Assembly: GCA_050084515.1 (NCBI GenBank)
Contig: CM114274.1
Location: 12,586,001-12,650,000, forward strand
Direction: 5' to 3'
Source: Blasia pusilla
Lineage: Eukaryota; Marchantiophyta; Marchantiopsida; Blasiales
Length of the DNA stretch: 64,000 nt
The notes under the pieces are model-generated. The model was not told where the DNA came from. It did not search any database and was given only the letters and a program-made list of their open reading frames with translations. The position numbers were made by a program, and so were the translations under genes. Shown here piece by piece: positions 26,001-37,800 of this stretch; within the stretch, counting starts at the first letter, position 1, and the number at the start of each line of letters is the position of its first letter.

Positions 26001-27932
26001 CCTGGCCTAGACCAGATGTCATGATTTTGACTGGTCCAAATGCAAGTGGAAAGAGTTGCTACCTTAGACAAATAGGGCTTATTCAAATATTAGCTCAGGC
26101 TGGCAGTTTTGTGCCAGCTGAAGCATGCTGCCTGTCAATATCTGATGGGTTGTATACCAGGGTTGGTTCTGTTGACGACCTAGCTGCTGGACAGAGCACA
26201 TTCAAGGTAGAGATGATAGAATCTGCTCTCATACTGGAAAATGCCACACCACAGTCTCTTGTCCTCCTGGACGAGGTGGGGCGGGGTACAGGATCACAAG
26301 AGGGTGAGATGATTGCAAGGGCAATCATTGAGTATCTTGCCCAGCAAGTCAAAGCAAGAACTATCTTTTCAACACACTACCATGACCTACATGTCCTTGA
26401 CTTGGAGCTACCAAATGTTGCCAATTATCACTTTGAAGCTGTAGAGAGCTCATCTGGGGAAATAATCTTTGATCATGCGGTGCGACCTGGTTATGCCCTT
26501 CAGTCATATGCAGTAGGTGTTGCCAGAGCATCGGGGATGCCGGAGTGGATATGCAACAGAGCCTCAGAGCTGCTTTCCGATATGATGATTACAGGTGGGT
26601 TGCAACGCAAGCTTGAAGGTGGGAGGTCGTATATTCCAGATTATGTAAAGTTTCAATTCAGCATGGTAGCTATCTCTGCAGTGATCCTGGAACTCTTTCT
26701 GTTATTTGTACACTGGTGTTGTGAATGAATGCCTTGAAATGAAATTACTCTTCACCTGGGTGTCATCATTTTCGTGATCATGAAATGACCACTGGTAATA
26801 ATAAAATTGAAAGTTTCAGGACTCGACTGTAAAGCTCTCTACACACAAGATTTTTCTGCACATTGAGTAGTTATATTGCTGTCCTTTGACCAAAGAATTT
26901 GGAACTTGCACAGGAGCCAAGAGGGGCATCAACCACAAAGTTTCTCATGAAGGTGATATCAAATTCAGTGGAAGTAGTTCAGAGAAACAAGCAGTGAACA
27001 GTGGTCAGGAAGAAAACCATCAGGACGTCTGGGTTGGAAGTAATGGAGGGATGCGTAATTCATTGGGAGGTGGCAAAAGCAGTGAGACCTGGGGTGAGAT
27101 ATTTAAGTTCAGAAGGCGTGGAAAGTCCAAGACAGCTCCGAGTCGAGTGAGAGTAAGTGCAGGGAGTGAAACTCCACAAGCACATGAGATGAATCTCACA
27201 GAGGAGAATGAGGTTTTGTCTGTTGCCGATGTCACTAGATCCAGGGGATCTCAGGTAGAGGTTGAAGAGAGAGAATTACTTCATGATGGAAGTTTAGAGG
27301 AAGAGGACTGTGGATCCAAGTCTGCTACTGAAGAAGACAGCATTGTTCACAAGATTTCCAGTGATGCAGAAGGGGACCTCAGTGGCGTGTGGACCAGTGT
27401 TTGTGCCACCTTGCAGAATCGTCCGGCAACCCAAGCACTCACCAGACAGAAAGTGAGTTGTCATTGGATGATTGCAGTGCCCTTAATGATTTGCTTCTCT
27501 TTTACAAGTCAGTGAGTGGCTCAACACAAGGCAGTGAGTGGCTCAACTGAGCTCACTCTCTCCTCTTATTGTTAAGGTCTTAGAACTGACAAAGAGAGAT
27601 GAAGCGTGACAGGGGATCAAAGACATTAGTCTTGCTGGAAAAGTATCTTTCAGCAGGGTCTTCTCGTTATGTCCTTTCTGCAAGTGTTGAAGAGCGACAA
27701 AGAGGAAAAGCAGACCTAACCCAAGCAATCTTGCTGATGGCTGCAGGGTGTCCTGGTCTCTATATCAAGAACAGCAGATGCATTAAGTGTAACCATGGGT
27801 GCATCAGCTCTATTTGTGAAGAAGTTCCAGCAGCATGAACATGCCACTGCCCTGGAGGCAGCATTTACAGCAGTGTTGGGGGAGCCTGTGAAGCTTGAGG
27901 TATCCATCCTGGATACCCATGACAAAGAATAA
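17002..27932 (+). CDS. DEDDh exonuclease-MutS1 fusion protein with DnaX-like tail, probably organellar
   Basis: Twenty exons, predicted 1957 residues: 17002-17444, 17902-18687, 18863-19068, 19394-20475, 20664-20735, 20995-21099, 21511-21688, 21846-21931, 22335-22448, 22614-22661, 22714-22805, 23105-23219, 23684-23839, 24139-24248, 24380-24518, 24627-24842, 25180-25471, 25686-26594, 26914-27452, 27747-27932. Every junction is GT-AG and the frame never breaks. Residues ~345-515 form a DPD1-like DEDDh exonuclease: D349 and E351 (FDIETTGLH), D443 (AHNGKRFD), H503 and D508 (HRAMAD). An acidic linker follows. Residues ~808-1716 form MutS1: F837-x-E839 mismatch motif (GDFYE), Walker A TGPNASGKSCYLRQ (K1536), Walker B LVLLDEVGRG (D1609, E1610), and THYHDL. 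The core reads like cyanobacterial MutS and has no GIY-YIG domain, so it is not MSH1. The N-terminus could be a transit peptide. Exons 10 and 16 are the least certain; the start could be a later ATG. Confidence 0.87.
21957..22245. repeat. Cluster of perfect hairpins in intron 8 of the exonuclease-MutS gene
   Basis: Four inverted repeats follow one another: 21967-21979 with 21986-21998 (13 bp, starts GAACCATGG); the 22-base palindrome 22004-22025 (GAGTAGAACCATGGTTCTAC...); 22034-22047 with 22060-22073 (14 bp, starts GAGTACCCTGCAAT); and 22201-22211 with 22235-22245 (11 bp). The block TGAGTAGAACCATGGTT also occurs twice in direct orientation. The whole cluster lies between the donor at 21932 and the acceptor at 22334. 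Confidence 0.75.
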
Positions 27933-30156
27933 TTATTAGTGATTGGAACCTATTGGAGCCCATCACATAGATTTTCACATTTTCATGAGAAGCCTTTCTT
28001 ATTCAAAGAGAACTAAGTTTCATGCCAGCCTAAACCCTTTGTCCACTAGAGGTCACCTTGAAATGGTGGAAAGGAGAGGCCAAATTGGTATGATGTAGAC
28101 ATAGATTTCCTTCTCAGCATTCCAAGTTATTTTTCACCAAGGTTTGATCATGAGGGATCATTCTGCCACCCCATTTGAGGGTGAGCTTGTTGTAATCCTT
28201 GAGCTACTTCTAGCAAGGTTCAAGGACTCCAAATGTACAAAAGAACCAACATTTGTCACAAAACCCTCAAATTTACGGAGGGAAATACTAATTTGCGTTC
28301 GCAAACTTTTACAATGCATTGTCTATGGTTCTCAGAACACACCCTTTTACTTGTCAGCTGGTTGCTTTTGTGAGAGTTCTACTCTAAATGTGTTGTCACC
28401 CCTTTTGTCGCTTCTGCACTTGGCCAAGTCAAGTCTTATGAATACCATGCCTAAGCCAATCAGGAAGAAAGCCATGGTATCAAGGAAGGATTACCTCTTG
28501 AATGGTAACACCTCTGATGGTTGAGTCTGGTCTTCTATACCCTCCCCTCCCGATGACATGCCAAAATTTTAAAGTATGGGTTGGTTAATTTTGAATACAA
28601 AGCAGGATCGGCGAAACGACCGAACCAAACTAACGATGCCGAATCGCCGATCCGAACCTCGTGGGCAGTCCATGCCATGCACGGGAGTGTAGGGTCTGAT
28701 CATGTTACACCCAAATTTTTTTTCTTGCTGTCCCTAGAGGGAGAAACATTTTCTTGCTGTCCAATTGGCACATGTGAAGCAAAGAAGTGTGTGCAAATCG
28801 AGAAAGCACTCTCCAATAATAATATCGATTGGGTTTTATTTTGTACCCCGTGCATGACACACATACTTTACTAATATGACAAGGAGAGAGCAATGGATGG
28901 ATGGTCATGAAGGATGTGAGGTTCGAAAATATGCATCTACAATTGAGCTTAAACTTCTGCATTATAAACATAAGTAAGAAACCGTCTTGCAAAGTAGGAA
29001 GAATGTGGGGATATGAGTGGAAGTGCAGTCCACATGAAGCCATATGGGAGCATGAATATAAAGAACCCGATATGTGGACGACCTAAGGGCATTATTAGAG
29101 TAGGACTAGAAAAGTTTTGTGAAGGTTTCCATCATGAATATCACCAAGGATGTGGTTGTCCCAAGGGCATGGCTTGAGGGTAGTGTGATCAGAAAAGTTT
29201 CAAGAAGTTTTCCATAGTGGGAACATGGAAACCACGAGCCAAGAATCTAGAGGTCCTTGGGGCATATTTGCCACACTACAATAAGTGGGGTGGTTGCTCT
29301 CCTCCAAATAGGTGGGATTGGAAAATGAACCTTATAATCATGAGCCAAGGATACAAAGTTCCTCATTCAAAAGGTTTTCAAATCAAATTTCTATCATTGG
29401 AAGTGATTTTTAAATATAGAGTGTCCTCTAGGTTCTTTATGATCACTTGTGGGTAGGCAATTTGTGCACATAAGTTACCATGGAGTTTCCTAAACAATGG
29501 AAATTTTGTTGATGAGGCTCAATTTAGAGCCCATGTAAAAATATTAGACCCAAGAAGTGATATCCATGATTGCAATTAGGCTATGTTCATATTAATTCTC
29601 TGAGTTAAGAGTGGGTTCGGATTGATGTCGAGATCTTTTTTCCCGCTAGTTAGTATGCCCGTGCTTGAGCTCTAAAATGATAAATTTTTTTTTTCATATT
29701 TTTCAGTTCAAAATTAAAGTATCATTTCCACTTTCTGAAATCTTTAAGGAGTAATATCATTTCACTCTTCGAAATAACTCCATTCCTCAATGAAAATTTA
29801 AATAATACCCCATTGGCTTAAAGGATTCCACTCTTCCATAAAAGTTTAAACAATGCCTATTCCTCCCATGAAAATAAACATTAATTAAATCATCAGTTAA
29901 TCTTAAAGAATGAAATTATTTCCCTCTTCAAATCAAATTCTTTTTCCCTTCCCAAAATATCAAACTTGAATCAAGGGAAAAAATTGCAAGCTTGTTACTA
30001 TTTTGTCTTATTATCTCATAATTTTGTTTGATAGTACGTATAAGGTCACCTATTAGAATATAGATTATAAGGATAAGAAATTAACAAATATTACATATTT
30101 TTTAAAGATTCTTATCCTTCTTGGAAAGAAATTCTTTACGAATCACTTATGAACCA
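27933..30156. other. 3' flank of the exonuclease-MutS gene and intergenic DNA
   Basis: I recognise no gene. A 126-codon ORF at 28144-28524 shows no domain and is probably chance. A perfect 10-base inverted repeat (GGATCGGCGA and its complement) lies around 28606-28654. From 29650 the DNA becomes AT-rich up to the LTR-like unit. Confidence 0.45.
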
Positions 30157-30764
30157 TGTTGTGCAGACACACATCGCTACACAATACACATGGCTAGTCA
30201 CATCTACACCACTCAACACCGATCTTCCTAGCATACAGGTAGATCCAAACATATACAAGAAATGAACTTATGTACACTCGTATGTACATCAAGACCGTAC
30301 AACAAAATCAGAGTAAAAATGGCTCACACAACCAACTTCACACTCGAATCTACTTCGGCTCATCGAGCCACATCCACCCGCTGCTACGAGGGAATACAAA
30401 CGCTAGCACCCTAGTTCCTACCTCACAACAACAAGAAAGGTGCTCCTAAGGCCCAACATGCAAAAGATGGCTTGAGAAAGCCATCGTCCTCCCTCTTATA
30501 GCCAAAAGCATTTTCCCTTGAAAATAGCCATCCCTTCGATAACCTGCATTTACATGTTTCCGGGTGATCCCTTACCCGGTCAACAAGTCATCTGGCTGAC
30601 AAAGACCAAAATAGGGAAATTTCTAGAAACGACGTTCATGATGCAACGGACCTGTCATCAACCTCGTCCGACACCTCAAGATGAAGTTACTCCCAAATAA
30701 CCTGTTGACCCTCTATGTCGTTGGCACGATAGACCTCTACTTGTCAGCTAACTAAGATGTGACA
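30157..30764 (-). repeat. Stand-alone LTR-like unit, subfamily B (608 bases), with 4-base target duplication
   Basis: On the minus strand it begins TGTCACATCTTAG and ends GTCTGCACAACA. ACCA flanks it on both sides (30153-30156 and 30765-30768). A TATA-like motif (TATAAGAGG on the minus strand, near 30497) lies inside. Its first ~480 bases correspond to the right end of element 2 (57574-58060) and its last ~130 to the left end (48935-49066). It may be a classical solo LTR or an internally deleted derivative. Confidence 0.8.
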
Positions 30765-32253
30765 ACCATCATATAGATGTTATGAGAAGAGAGTTTGACT
30801 TCTTATAAGTGCTAACCAAATGAAAAGTATAGATATAGTATACATGAGAGTATTTTATTTTTTTTGTGGACAGCGCAAATTTTTTTAACATTGAATAAGG
30901 AAAAAAAATGGTGACAAAAAAGTGAAGATGGAAAAGTAAGGAAAAAAGTGTATCTTCGTTGAACAATTCCAAGATAACTTGTGTCACTCCAGCTAGCAAG
31001 TGACTATTAGCTTCAAGTACACTACGTACTCTCCTTAACTACCTCTAATGCCACCTATTTGAGCCTCATATGCTCGAGGGTCACACATCATGCATGACAC
31101 TCAGTAAAATGCCATCCACAATAGAGATGACTTGTGTGCCTTGATACACAAATCACCTTTAAATCATTAATGACGAGGTAAGATGAGCATTAGAAAAGAC
31201 CCCTAAAAACCTCAATGTAATCTTGTCTACCTTCCTATAGTCATGATCAACCCTGCTAAAGTAGACACAACAAGGAGCAATAAGAGATTGAAGATGAAGA
31301 CCTAGGCCTCCGAACACCAAGTTTCCATCCTAAAAACACCCTAAGCCCTAAACGCTAGACTCTCGATAAAAACCTTCTGCCCTAAAAGAGACCCCAAATG
31401 AAGGCGGGTGAAGTTTAGGGTTTAGTATTTGAAAATCCTAAACCCTACTTTTGATACCTTCCACACTAAAAGACACCCCTGAGCAAAATAGGATGAACTT
31501 CAGAGTATTTGGGAACCTAAAAGACACCCAAAATGAAGGAGGGTAAATTTTACGGGTTAGTATTTAAGAACCCTAAACCCTATTATTGAACCCTTTCGTC
31601 GTGAAAGACACCCTTAACGAAGGACGTTGACGGTTTGGGTTTAGTATTGGAAAACCCTAAACCCTACTACAAAAAGCTTTCGCCCTTAATGATAAGGTTC
31701 CCAAATAAAACCAATCATGTACTCTTACTTAAAAACAACTTCCATTCATTAGGACAAGACCACTAGAACACATCTATTAGGGCTGCTCTAATATGTGATT
31801 ACTAGAGGGTTACCCGTGCTATGCATGTGTGATCCTCAAATTTTAAAACCCTCTGCTCCTCCTTTCCCTTCTCCATTTAATTGTTTCTTATGACATGTGT
31901 CAATACCAAAAGAACCCTTAGAGTGACAATCAACACATGAAAAAGGCTTCTCAAACCCCATCCTATTTTAATTTATTACAAGCTGGTGCCGCAACTCGAG
32001 AAGGCATTGCGCAATCTTGTAACCACCACAACTTTTTTCGGTTTCACGCTGCAAGGTCGTTCACTCTCAAGTCACAAGAGTTACGGCCTCGACCACAGTT
32101 CCAACAGAGTAATTATCTGTGTGTCTTCTGATCCCATGCATATACGGCCATTGGGATGCACAACAATCTCGTAAAGTGCACACCCTTCAACCTATAGCAC
32201 GGACTATTAATTAAGTATCATGAGTGATATTTAATTTTCTTCATTATCTGTCC
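30765..32253. other. Intergenic region with telomere-motif tandem repeat
   Basis: No gene is recognised. It contains the tandem repeat at 31340-31690. The small ORFs at 31937-32174 have no recognisable features. Confidence 0.45.
31340..31690. repeat. Tandem repeat with plant telomere-like motifs
   Basis: About four degenerate units of ~85-100 bases. Each has a segment like AAAGACACCC, then AATGAAGGAGGGT, then TTTAGGGTTTAGTATTTG and AAACCCTAAACCCTA. The TTTAGGG and CCCTAAA motifs within a unit face each other and could fold into a short hairpin. Clear copies of the second half are near 31420, 31555 and 31640. Confidence 0.6.
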
Positions 32254-32616
32254 TGTCGTGCGCATACACATCGCTATACAATATACATCGCTGTCACCGA
32301 ACACACACACACAAACACACACGATCCCATGCTAACTCATGGCATCCAAACAACGAGACAAGAAGTACCAAAATATCTCCAATTGGTAAAATAAGATCCA
32401 ATCTCTCTCACAACACCATAGTTCTCACATGTCTCTCCCAATGTCAAACCAAACCCACTCTCCTAATGAGAGGCTTGGGTTACACTCACAAGGCAAACAA
32501 GAACATAGCTCTGCCGCCTCATGCCAAGAGGTCATCCTCGACGTACTGAGTCTGTCCTCCACTACTCATAAAGGCATTCTACTGGATCTCATCGATCTAT
32601 TCTAAAAAACGTGACA
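32254..32616 (-). repeat. Stand-alone LTR-like unit, subfamily A (363 bases)
   Basis: On the minus strand it starts TGTCACGTTTTTTAG and ends GCGCACGACA. It matches 7763-8395 except for about 250 missing internal bases. The flanking bases are GTCC on the left and ATCC on the right, a possible 4-base duplication with one G/A difference. From 32617 to 33059 I see nothing recognisable. Confidence 0.7.
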
Positions 32617-33059
32617 ATCCCTAACTCAACTCCCTCTCCCAAAGTGACATGTGCCGCCATCATAGGAGCCCAATAAAATTTCATCAAACCCTGTTCTCTT
32701 TTAATTATAGAAATGTACATTGCACTAATTTTGGTTGGGTATGAGGTATCTTGTTGGAGCTACATCTAAAAGCCACAATCCCAAGAAAAAGGAAGTTCTC
32801 TTTAGGGTGCAAATTTTTTTTTTTTATTTTTCAGTACAAAATTCACATGTGTGATTTTGGGTATGGACGCTCCACTTTAATGCTTTGAATAGCCCTATTG
32901 TGGCAGAGCGGTGGAAATGGCTGCCAAAGGTCTCTCGAAGCCGCCAACAATGCGGCCGTAAGCACGAAATCTGTTGCCGCCAGATTAAGAAGGCCTAAGT
33001 TAAAAGTGGAGATGAGAGTGGGCAGCTATTCTGGCAGATCCGCGAAGTAAAATGTTGAA

Positions 33060-33132
33060 TGATCCCAGCGAGTTTCGAACTCGCGACCTTCTGCGTGTAA
33101 AGCAGACGTGATAACCACTACACCATGGAACC
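33060..33132 (-). tRNA. tRNA-Val (anticodon UAC)
   Basis: The minus strand gives a complete cloverleaf: acceptor GGTTCCA paired with TGGGATC, a D arm with A-box-like TGGTGTAGTGGTTATCA, anticodon stem TCTGC/GCAGA around the loop TTTACAC (anticodon TAC), and a T arm with B box GTTCGAAAC. The discriminator base is A. There is no intron. It looks functional. Confidence 0.93.
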
Positions 33133-33180
33133 GGATGCCAACAAGTTGAAAGTAAAACGTAGTTATTATATATTTTGTTG

Positions 33181-33478
33181 AAGGAAGCGCAGTTCTTGGT
33201 TGTGTCACAAAGTTTAATATAACTCCACAGATTACTCATTTGTTGTACATTTATGTGAAGGAAGCGCAGTTCTTGGTTGTGTCACAAAGTTTAATATAAC
33301 TCCACAGATTACTCATTTGTTGTACATTTATGTGAAGGAAGCGCAGTTCTTGGTTGTGTCACAAAGTTTAATATAACTCCACAGATTACTCATTTGTTGT
33401 ACATTTATGTGAAGGAAGTGATGTGAGTTTCGTGTCACATAGTTTAATATACCCCCACATATTTCCGCAGTTCCACCA
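33181..33478. repeat. 77-base tandem repeat, three exact copies plus one diverged
   Basis: Units start at 33181, 33258 and 33335, and each begins AAGGAAGCGCAGTTCTTGG; the three are identical by eye. A fourth at 33412 is diverged (AAGGAAGTGATGTGAG). The array lies directly upstream of the tRNA-Val gene, which is on the minus strand. Confidence 0.92.
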
Positions 33479-34842
33479 TTTCAATGCTCGACCATGGAAT
33501 CGTCAGTGGCATCATGAGTTGAATAAACTCTAATGAGAAGAGCATGTAGTGATGAGTTTGTGGGGTGAGAGCAGTCAGATTCCATGTAGCACCCTGGTCT
33601 TCTAGGGATGTCATTGTTTAGGAAGAGCAGGGTTACAGGGTTGGCTATCCATGGACATCCTCCCATGGTCGAGTCTCTAAGCAAGTCCTAATCTGATCAG
33701 GAATCAATGGGCCAAGTTTGCAAGTCTTATAATTCGCACTCCCAATAACTCAGGCAAATTTTGAAGATTGAAGAATTCGTACTCTCGGCTGCCCAGTCCC
33801 ATGCGCGACAGTTGCCTGGGACAAGGCACTTGGGAGAGCTCGTTCCATGAGACCAACGATACGAAAGTCCCATCGTGGCCATGTTTTGTAGGCATTTGGG
33901 CAGCCACCCACACAGGGAGCGGGGTTGTGCATTGGCTCTAGGTGTGGTAGAACCGATTCCATGAAACATGCACAGAAGATCCATCGTCGTCACCTGGTTG
34001 GATCGAGACAAAGGTTGTGTAATGAAGTGGCCCTAAATTCAGGAGAAAGCCTTGTCTGCTGGGGAGAACTTTAGGATAAGATCCCCACTCGCATTTTCCA
34101 TTAAGTACTGAGGTAAATTGAGGAGACAAGCAGTTTGAGGGAGCTGATGAAGCCTTGTGATCGTTAGGACATGCACCTGGTAATTGAAGGAGAGATTAAG
34201 AAGAAATATTGGACATAAGTTGGCCATCCTCCGACTCCCATCTCTGGGATTGGAAGCTCATCAACAATAAAGACACTTCTGGATACCTCCAGCAAGTTGG
34301 GCTGATGGTCACATACGAAAACTTGACAAACACAGAAAACACTGGTTCTGTAAGGACAAACATCAATGATCCTTGAGAGCCCTTCCCATCACATTACGAT
34401 ATTTTTGACACCAGATACCTTAGAGATTTCAATCGGTCATTACACAGTTATTATACAGGGTTAAGTCTAAGTTTTGAACTCACCTTAATTGAGAGTCCAA
34501 GCTATCAAAATATCTACCCTTGAACTTCTGAACCTTGAGTCAGACTACCATCAGATGTCAGCATGGCCATGGACCTCAAAAAATCCACACCAAATCCGAG
34601 GAAAACGGATCATCATTAAGATCCACATCTGTAGTTCAATCTGGGTACTTCTGCAGTGACAATGGTTGCATTCGAGGCCCAATATCACTTTAAATAGATT
34701 TGATGGTACCAAAGTCAGACCTAATTTAGAGGGGAACACCATCCCTCAGCCTTGCTCATTTTGGCACCATCATTCATGGAGCCTACTTGGATGCTTTCTT
34801 TCATTGAAAAAAATGTATGAAATTCTTTTCCCTGATCCTAAC
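33479..34842. other. Region downstream of NASP, no gene recognised
   Basis: It probably includes the NASP 3' UTR next to 34842. Several ORFs of 60-95 codons on the minus strand (33481-34227) overlap in different frames and show no domain. Confidence 0.4.
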
Positions 34843-37800
34843 TTAAGAACTTCCACCAAATCCTATCTGAGTTTCTCCCAAGCCAGCCCCATTGAGTAGG
34901 TCCTCTGCAGTCCTCTTTGCTGGTTGTATATCAGGAGGCAGTAGCTGCTCCTCTGCAACTGCGGTTGGAGTAGCCCGTTTAATCCCTCGACCGACAACCC
35001 CAAGATTTGTTACAGGTTCTGCTGAAGAAGAACTTCCAAGTAATTCTGCATTTGATCCACAATTACTAGATGTACCCACTCCTGAGCCCCCTTGCATAAT
35101 CATGCTGAATGCCTGTTTCATGACTGCAGCAGCTTCAGGGTTTGTAGCTTGTAATGAATCAAGGAGGGATGGTGCCGTGACCATCTGTTGCAGCTCCTCG
35201 ACCTGTAACAAGAAAGAAGAGGGAAAAGGGTGTCTCAAAGATAGAACTCACAACACTCTTCAAAATGGTGCATATGTGTATCACAGATGCTTCCTGTTAC
35301 AAGCATGGATGAGGAAAGACAGCCTTGCCCCCACCCTTTTGGAAAATGTTAGTTTAACTCCAAGTAGCTGTGATACAATGAACATTCCAATAGATCAATC
35401 ACATTTGTTATGTTTACTGTCGTTGTGGACAGTCCTGAAAATTAAATAACCTATAGAAATTAATCGGGGTAACATGTAGGCATACACCTTTAAATTTTAT
35501 TTTTCTATTTGAAAAGAATTGCCAAGTACATTAACTTTCAATCCAAATTTTGACATGTCAACCTGTATGACTAGACTCATTTTATGAAAAGAATTTGAGT
35601 AGAATTCAGATATAGTTGCTGCTGGCAGAACTATCATCTGTCACTGAACTGATTAGGGCTGCTGAAATGAATCCATAATATGTAGACACTAGATGAGAGG
35701 ACAATGGAGGAAGGGAACAACAGGAAACTCCATATCACAAACCTTCTCCCTAAGATCAACAAGCGACTCTTCAATTTCCTTGATTTCTGCATCCAACACC
35801 AAAATGCCATCCTTGGGGGCTCCTGATTCCACTGTATCTCCTCCACTTTCATCAATCTCTTTCCCCCTCGCCGCCTTCTCATCTTCAGAAGCATTTCTGT
35901 TGGGCTCACCTTCTGACATTCTCTGTGAGACAAGCTCTTTTGTTAGTCTCTCATGGCGCTTTTCACAAACGGAGACTGCCCTCTTGCAGTATTCCAGAGC
36001 CTCTTGTGGTTTGAGGTCGAATTGTTTGGCTAGTGCTAGCTTGTAGCACCTAGTCCTGATTAAGGGTGAACACTTCTGCTCTTAGTACCAGCAGAGGAGA
36101 TATCCGAAAACATCAAATTTTCCACCTATCTTCCCCTGTCTTAGGCTACCCTACCGAGACAGATGGAAAGAACACGCATAAAGATTGATTCACTTCTATC
36201 GATGAAGCCCAACAACTTCCGATTACATCATTCATTCTAGGGCAGTTTCTTATGATTCAGTGATGTTTATACTCCCTGACTCATGCTATTGATATCTCCC
36301 TCCTGTGATTTATTAAGTTCTCAGTCAGTTATTCATGGTTCCAACTTTGAGGGGGACTGCTGATTAGAAAATGACAGGAGTGTGAGATTCTTCTGATCAT
36401 GTCCCAGAAGCTCTTCATATGCTTCCTGTGATAGGTACCCATTTACTCTAGCTCCAGGATATGCAAAATTAAAATGAAAAGAAGAGTTCAAAGGATACAG
36501 CTCAGCAATGCGACGGTTATCCTGTTCCACGAGTCCTTCAAGAGTCACCATTGCTTTCTCATAGTCCTCATAGCAGTTCTGGAAGTCCTCTGCAACATGC
36601 ATAACCCACTTGAGTAAATCGGGACAGCCTCAACCATCACTAGTGTATTTGAATGCCACACCAAGGTGTAGGTTCTACTGAAATGATGAGAAGAGAGAGC
36701 AAACCACACTTGAGCCTTATCATGGTTCAAGCAGAGGCATGCACATCTCAGGTATCATCCACATTGTCCTTTTCAAAGAATGGACATAAAAAATATTGGG
36801 ACAGCTGGCTAGATCTGTGAATGCAACTGGATCAAAGGAAACCATCAGTTACAGTGAAAATATCCGATTACCCTTCTCAAGGCTCAGATCTCCCAGGGCT
36901 ATGATGACGTCCACTTCAGCAAGGGTTCGAACAGGCTCCTTTGCATGTATAACCCTTGCAATATCTAGCATTTTCCAGGCCAATTCCAGGTCACCTTCCT
37001 CCTCATCACCAGCGGCTTCGTCTTCTTCCTCTTCCCCGCCTTCCCCTTCTGCGTTGACATCTGGGTCATCCTCATACTCTTCTGATAGTTGGAAACAGAT
37101 GATTTGGTCAGGTATCATATGGACTAGCATCAGTCATCCAGACAACTCCTCTCCTAACCAAGCATGCGATACTGCTCACAGAAACTCAAGGAAAGTTTTT
37201 CACTGACCATAGATAGATTCCTTCGACCCTTCAGCAGCAGAGGTCTGTAGCGGTTGTTCCTTTGATGCCCTGGTGACACTTAAGGGCTCCACCTTAGTGT
37301 CACCCAAGGGATCAGATTCAGTTTGCACTTTGTATAGCAGTGCACATCCATACTTATAGTACGTGCTAGCACACTCTGGAGCAAGCTCACCATAATGCTG
37401 GACCCTGCATTCCAATCAGTCGTAAAAAAGATGTGAACCTATGATTATGAAACAAGAAGAAAATTTCGTGAGCTCGGAGTAAGAACTTTTGCTACCCCAA
37501 CTCTGTTTGTCCTGAAACCTAGCTTTCTTTTCGTCGCAGCTCAAAAAAAATACCAACACTGACAACAGCAATGGTAATATGGACTGGACCACAGTGTATA
37601 CAACATAGCATAAATCGAGGAGAGAAGAATTTAGACAAGCACCTACGCCTCATGTAGCCTTATCACGGAAATTGATGGATCCACTAAAGTGTGTAAAATG
37701 TCTGCCGATCTCGCTTTCGTGAAGACTGGCCTTCACTAGTCAAACTGGTCACCGCAAGGCAGGAGCACAGAAATAGAGGCAGAGTACGACAAGAAACACA

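Noticed and set aside
25686-26594. Identity as MSH1
   Set aside because: The ATPase core reads like bacterial MutS1 (NASGKSCYLRQ, LLDEVGRGT), there is no C-terminal GIY-YIG domain, and an exonuclease precedes it.
26595-26728. C-terminal extension of the long MutS ORF (GLQRKLEGGRSYIPDYVKFQ...)
   Set aside because: A GTGGGT donor at 26595 followed by an in-frame acceptor at 26913 explains the continuation into exon 19 better. The read-through tail is hydrophobic and unlike the family.
27599-27838. 79-codon ORF near the end of the exonuclease-MutS gene
   Set aside because: It overlaps the last intron and exon 20 in another frame and has no domain.
33181-33478. CRISPR-like array
   Set aside because: The units are head-to-tail with no spacers, and this is a plant nuclear locus.
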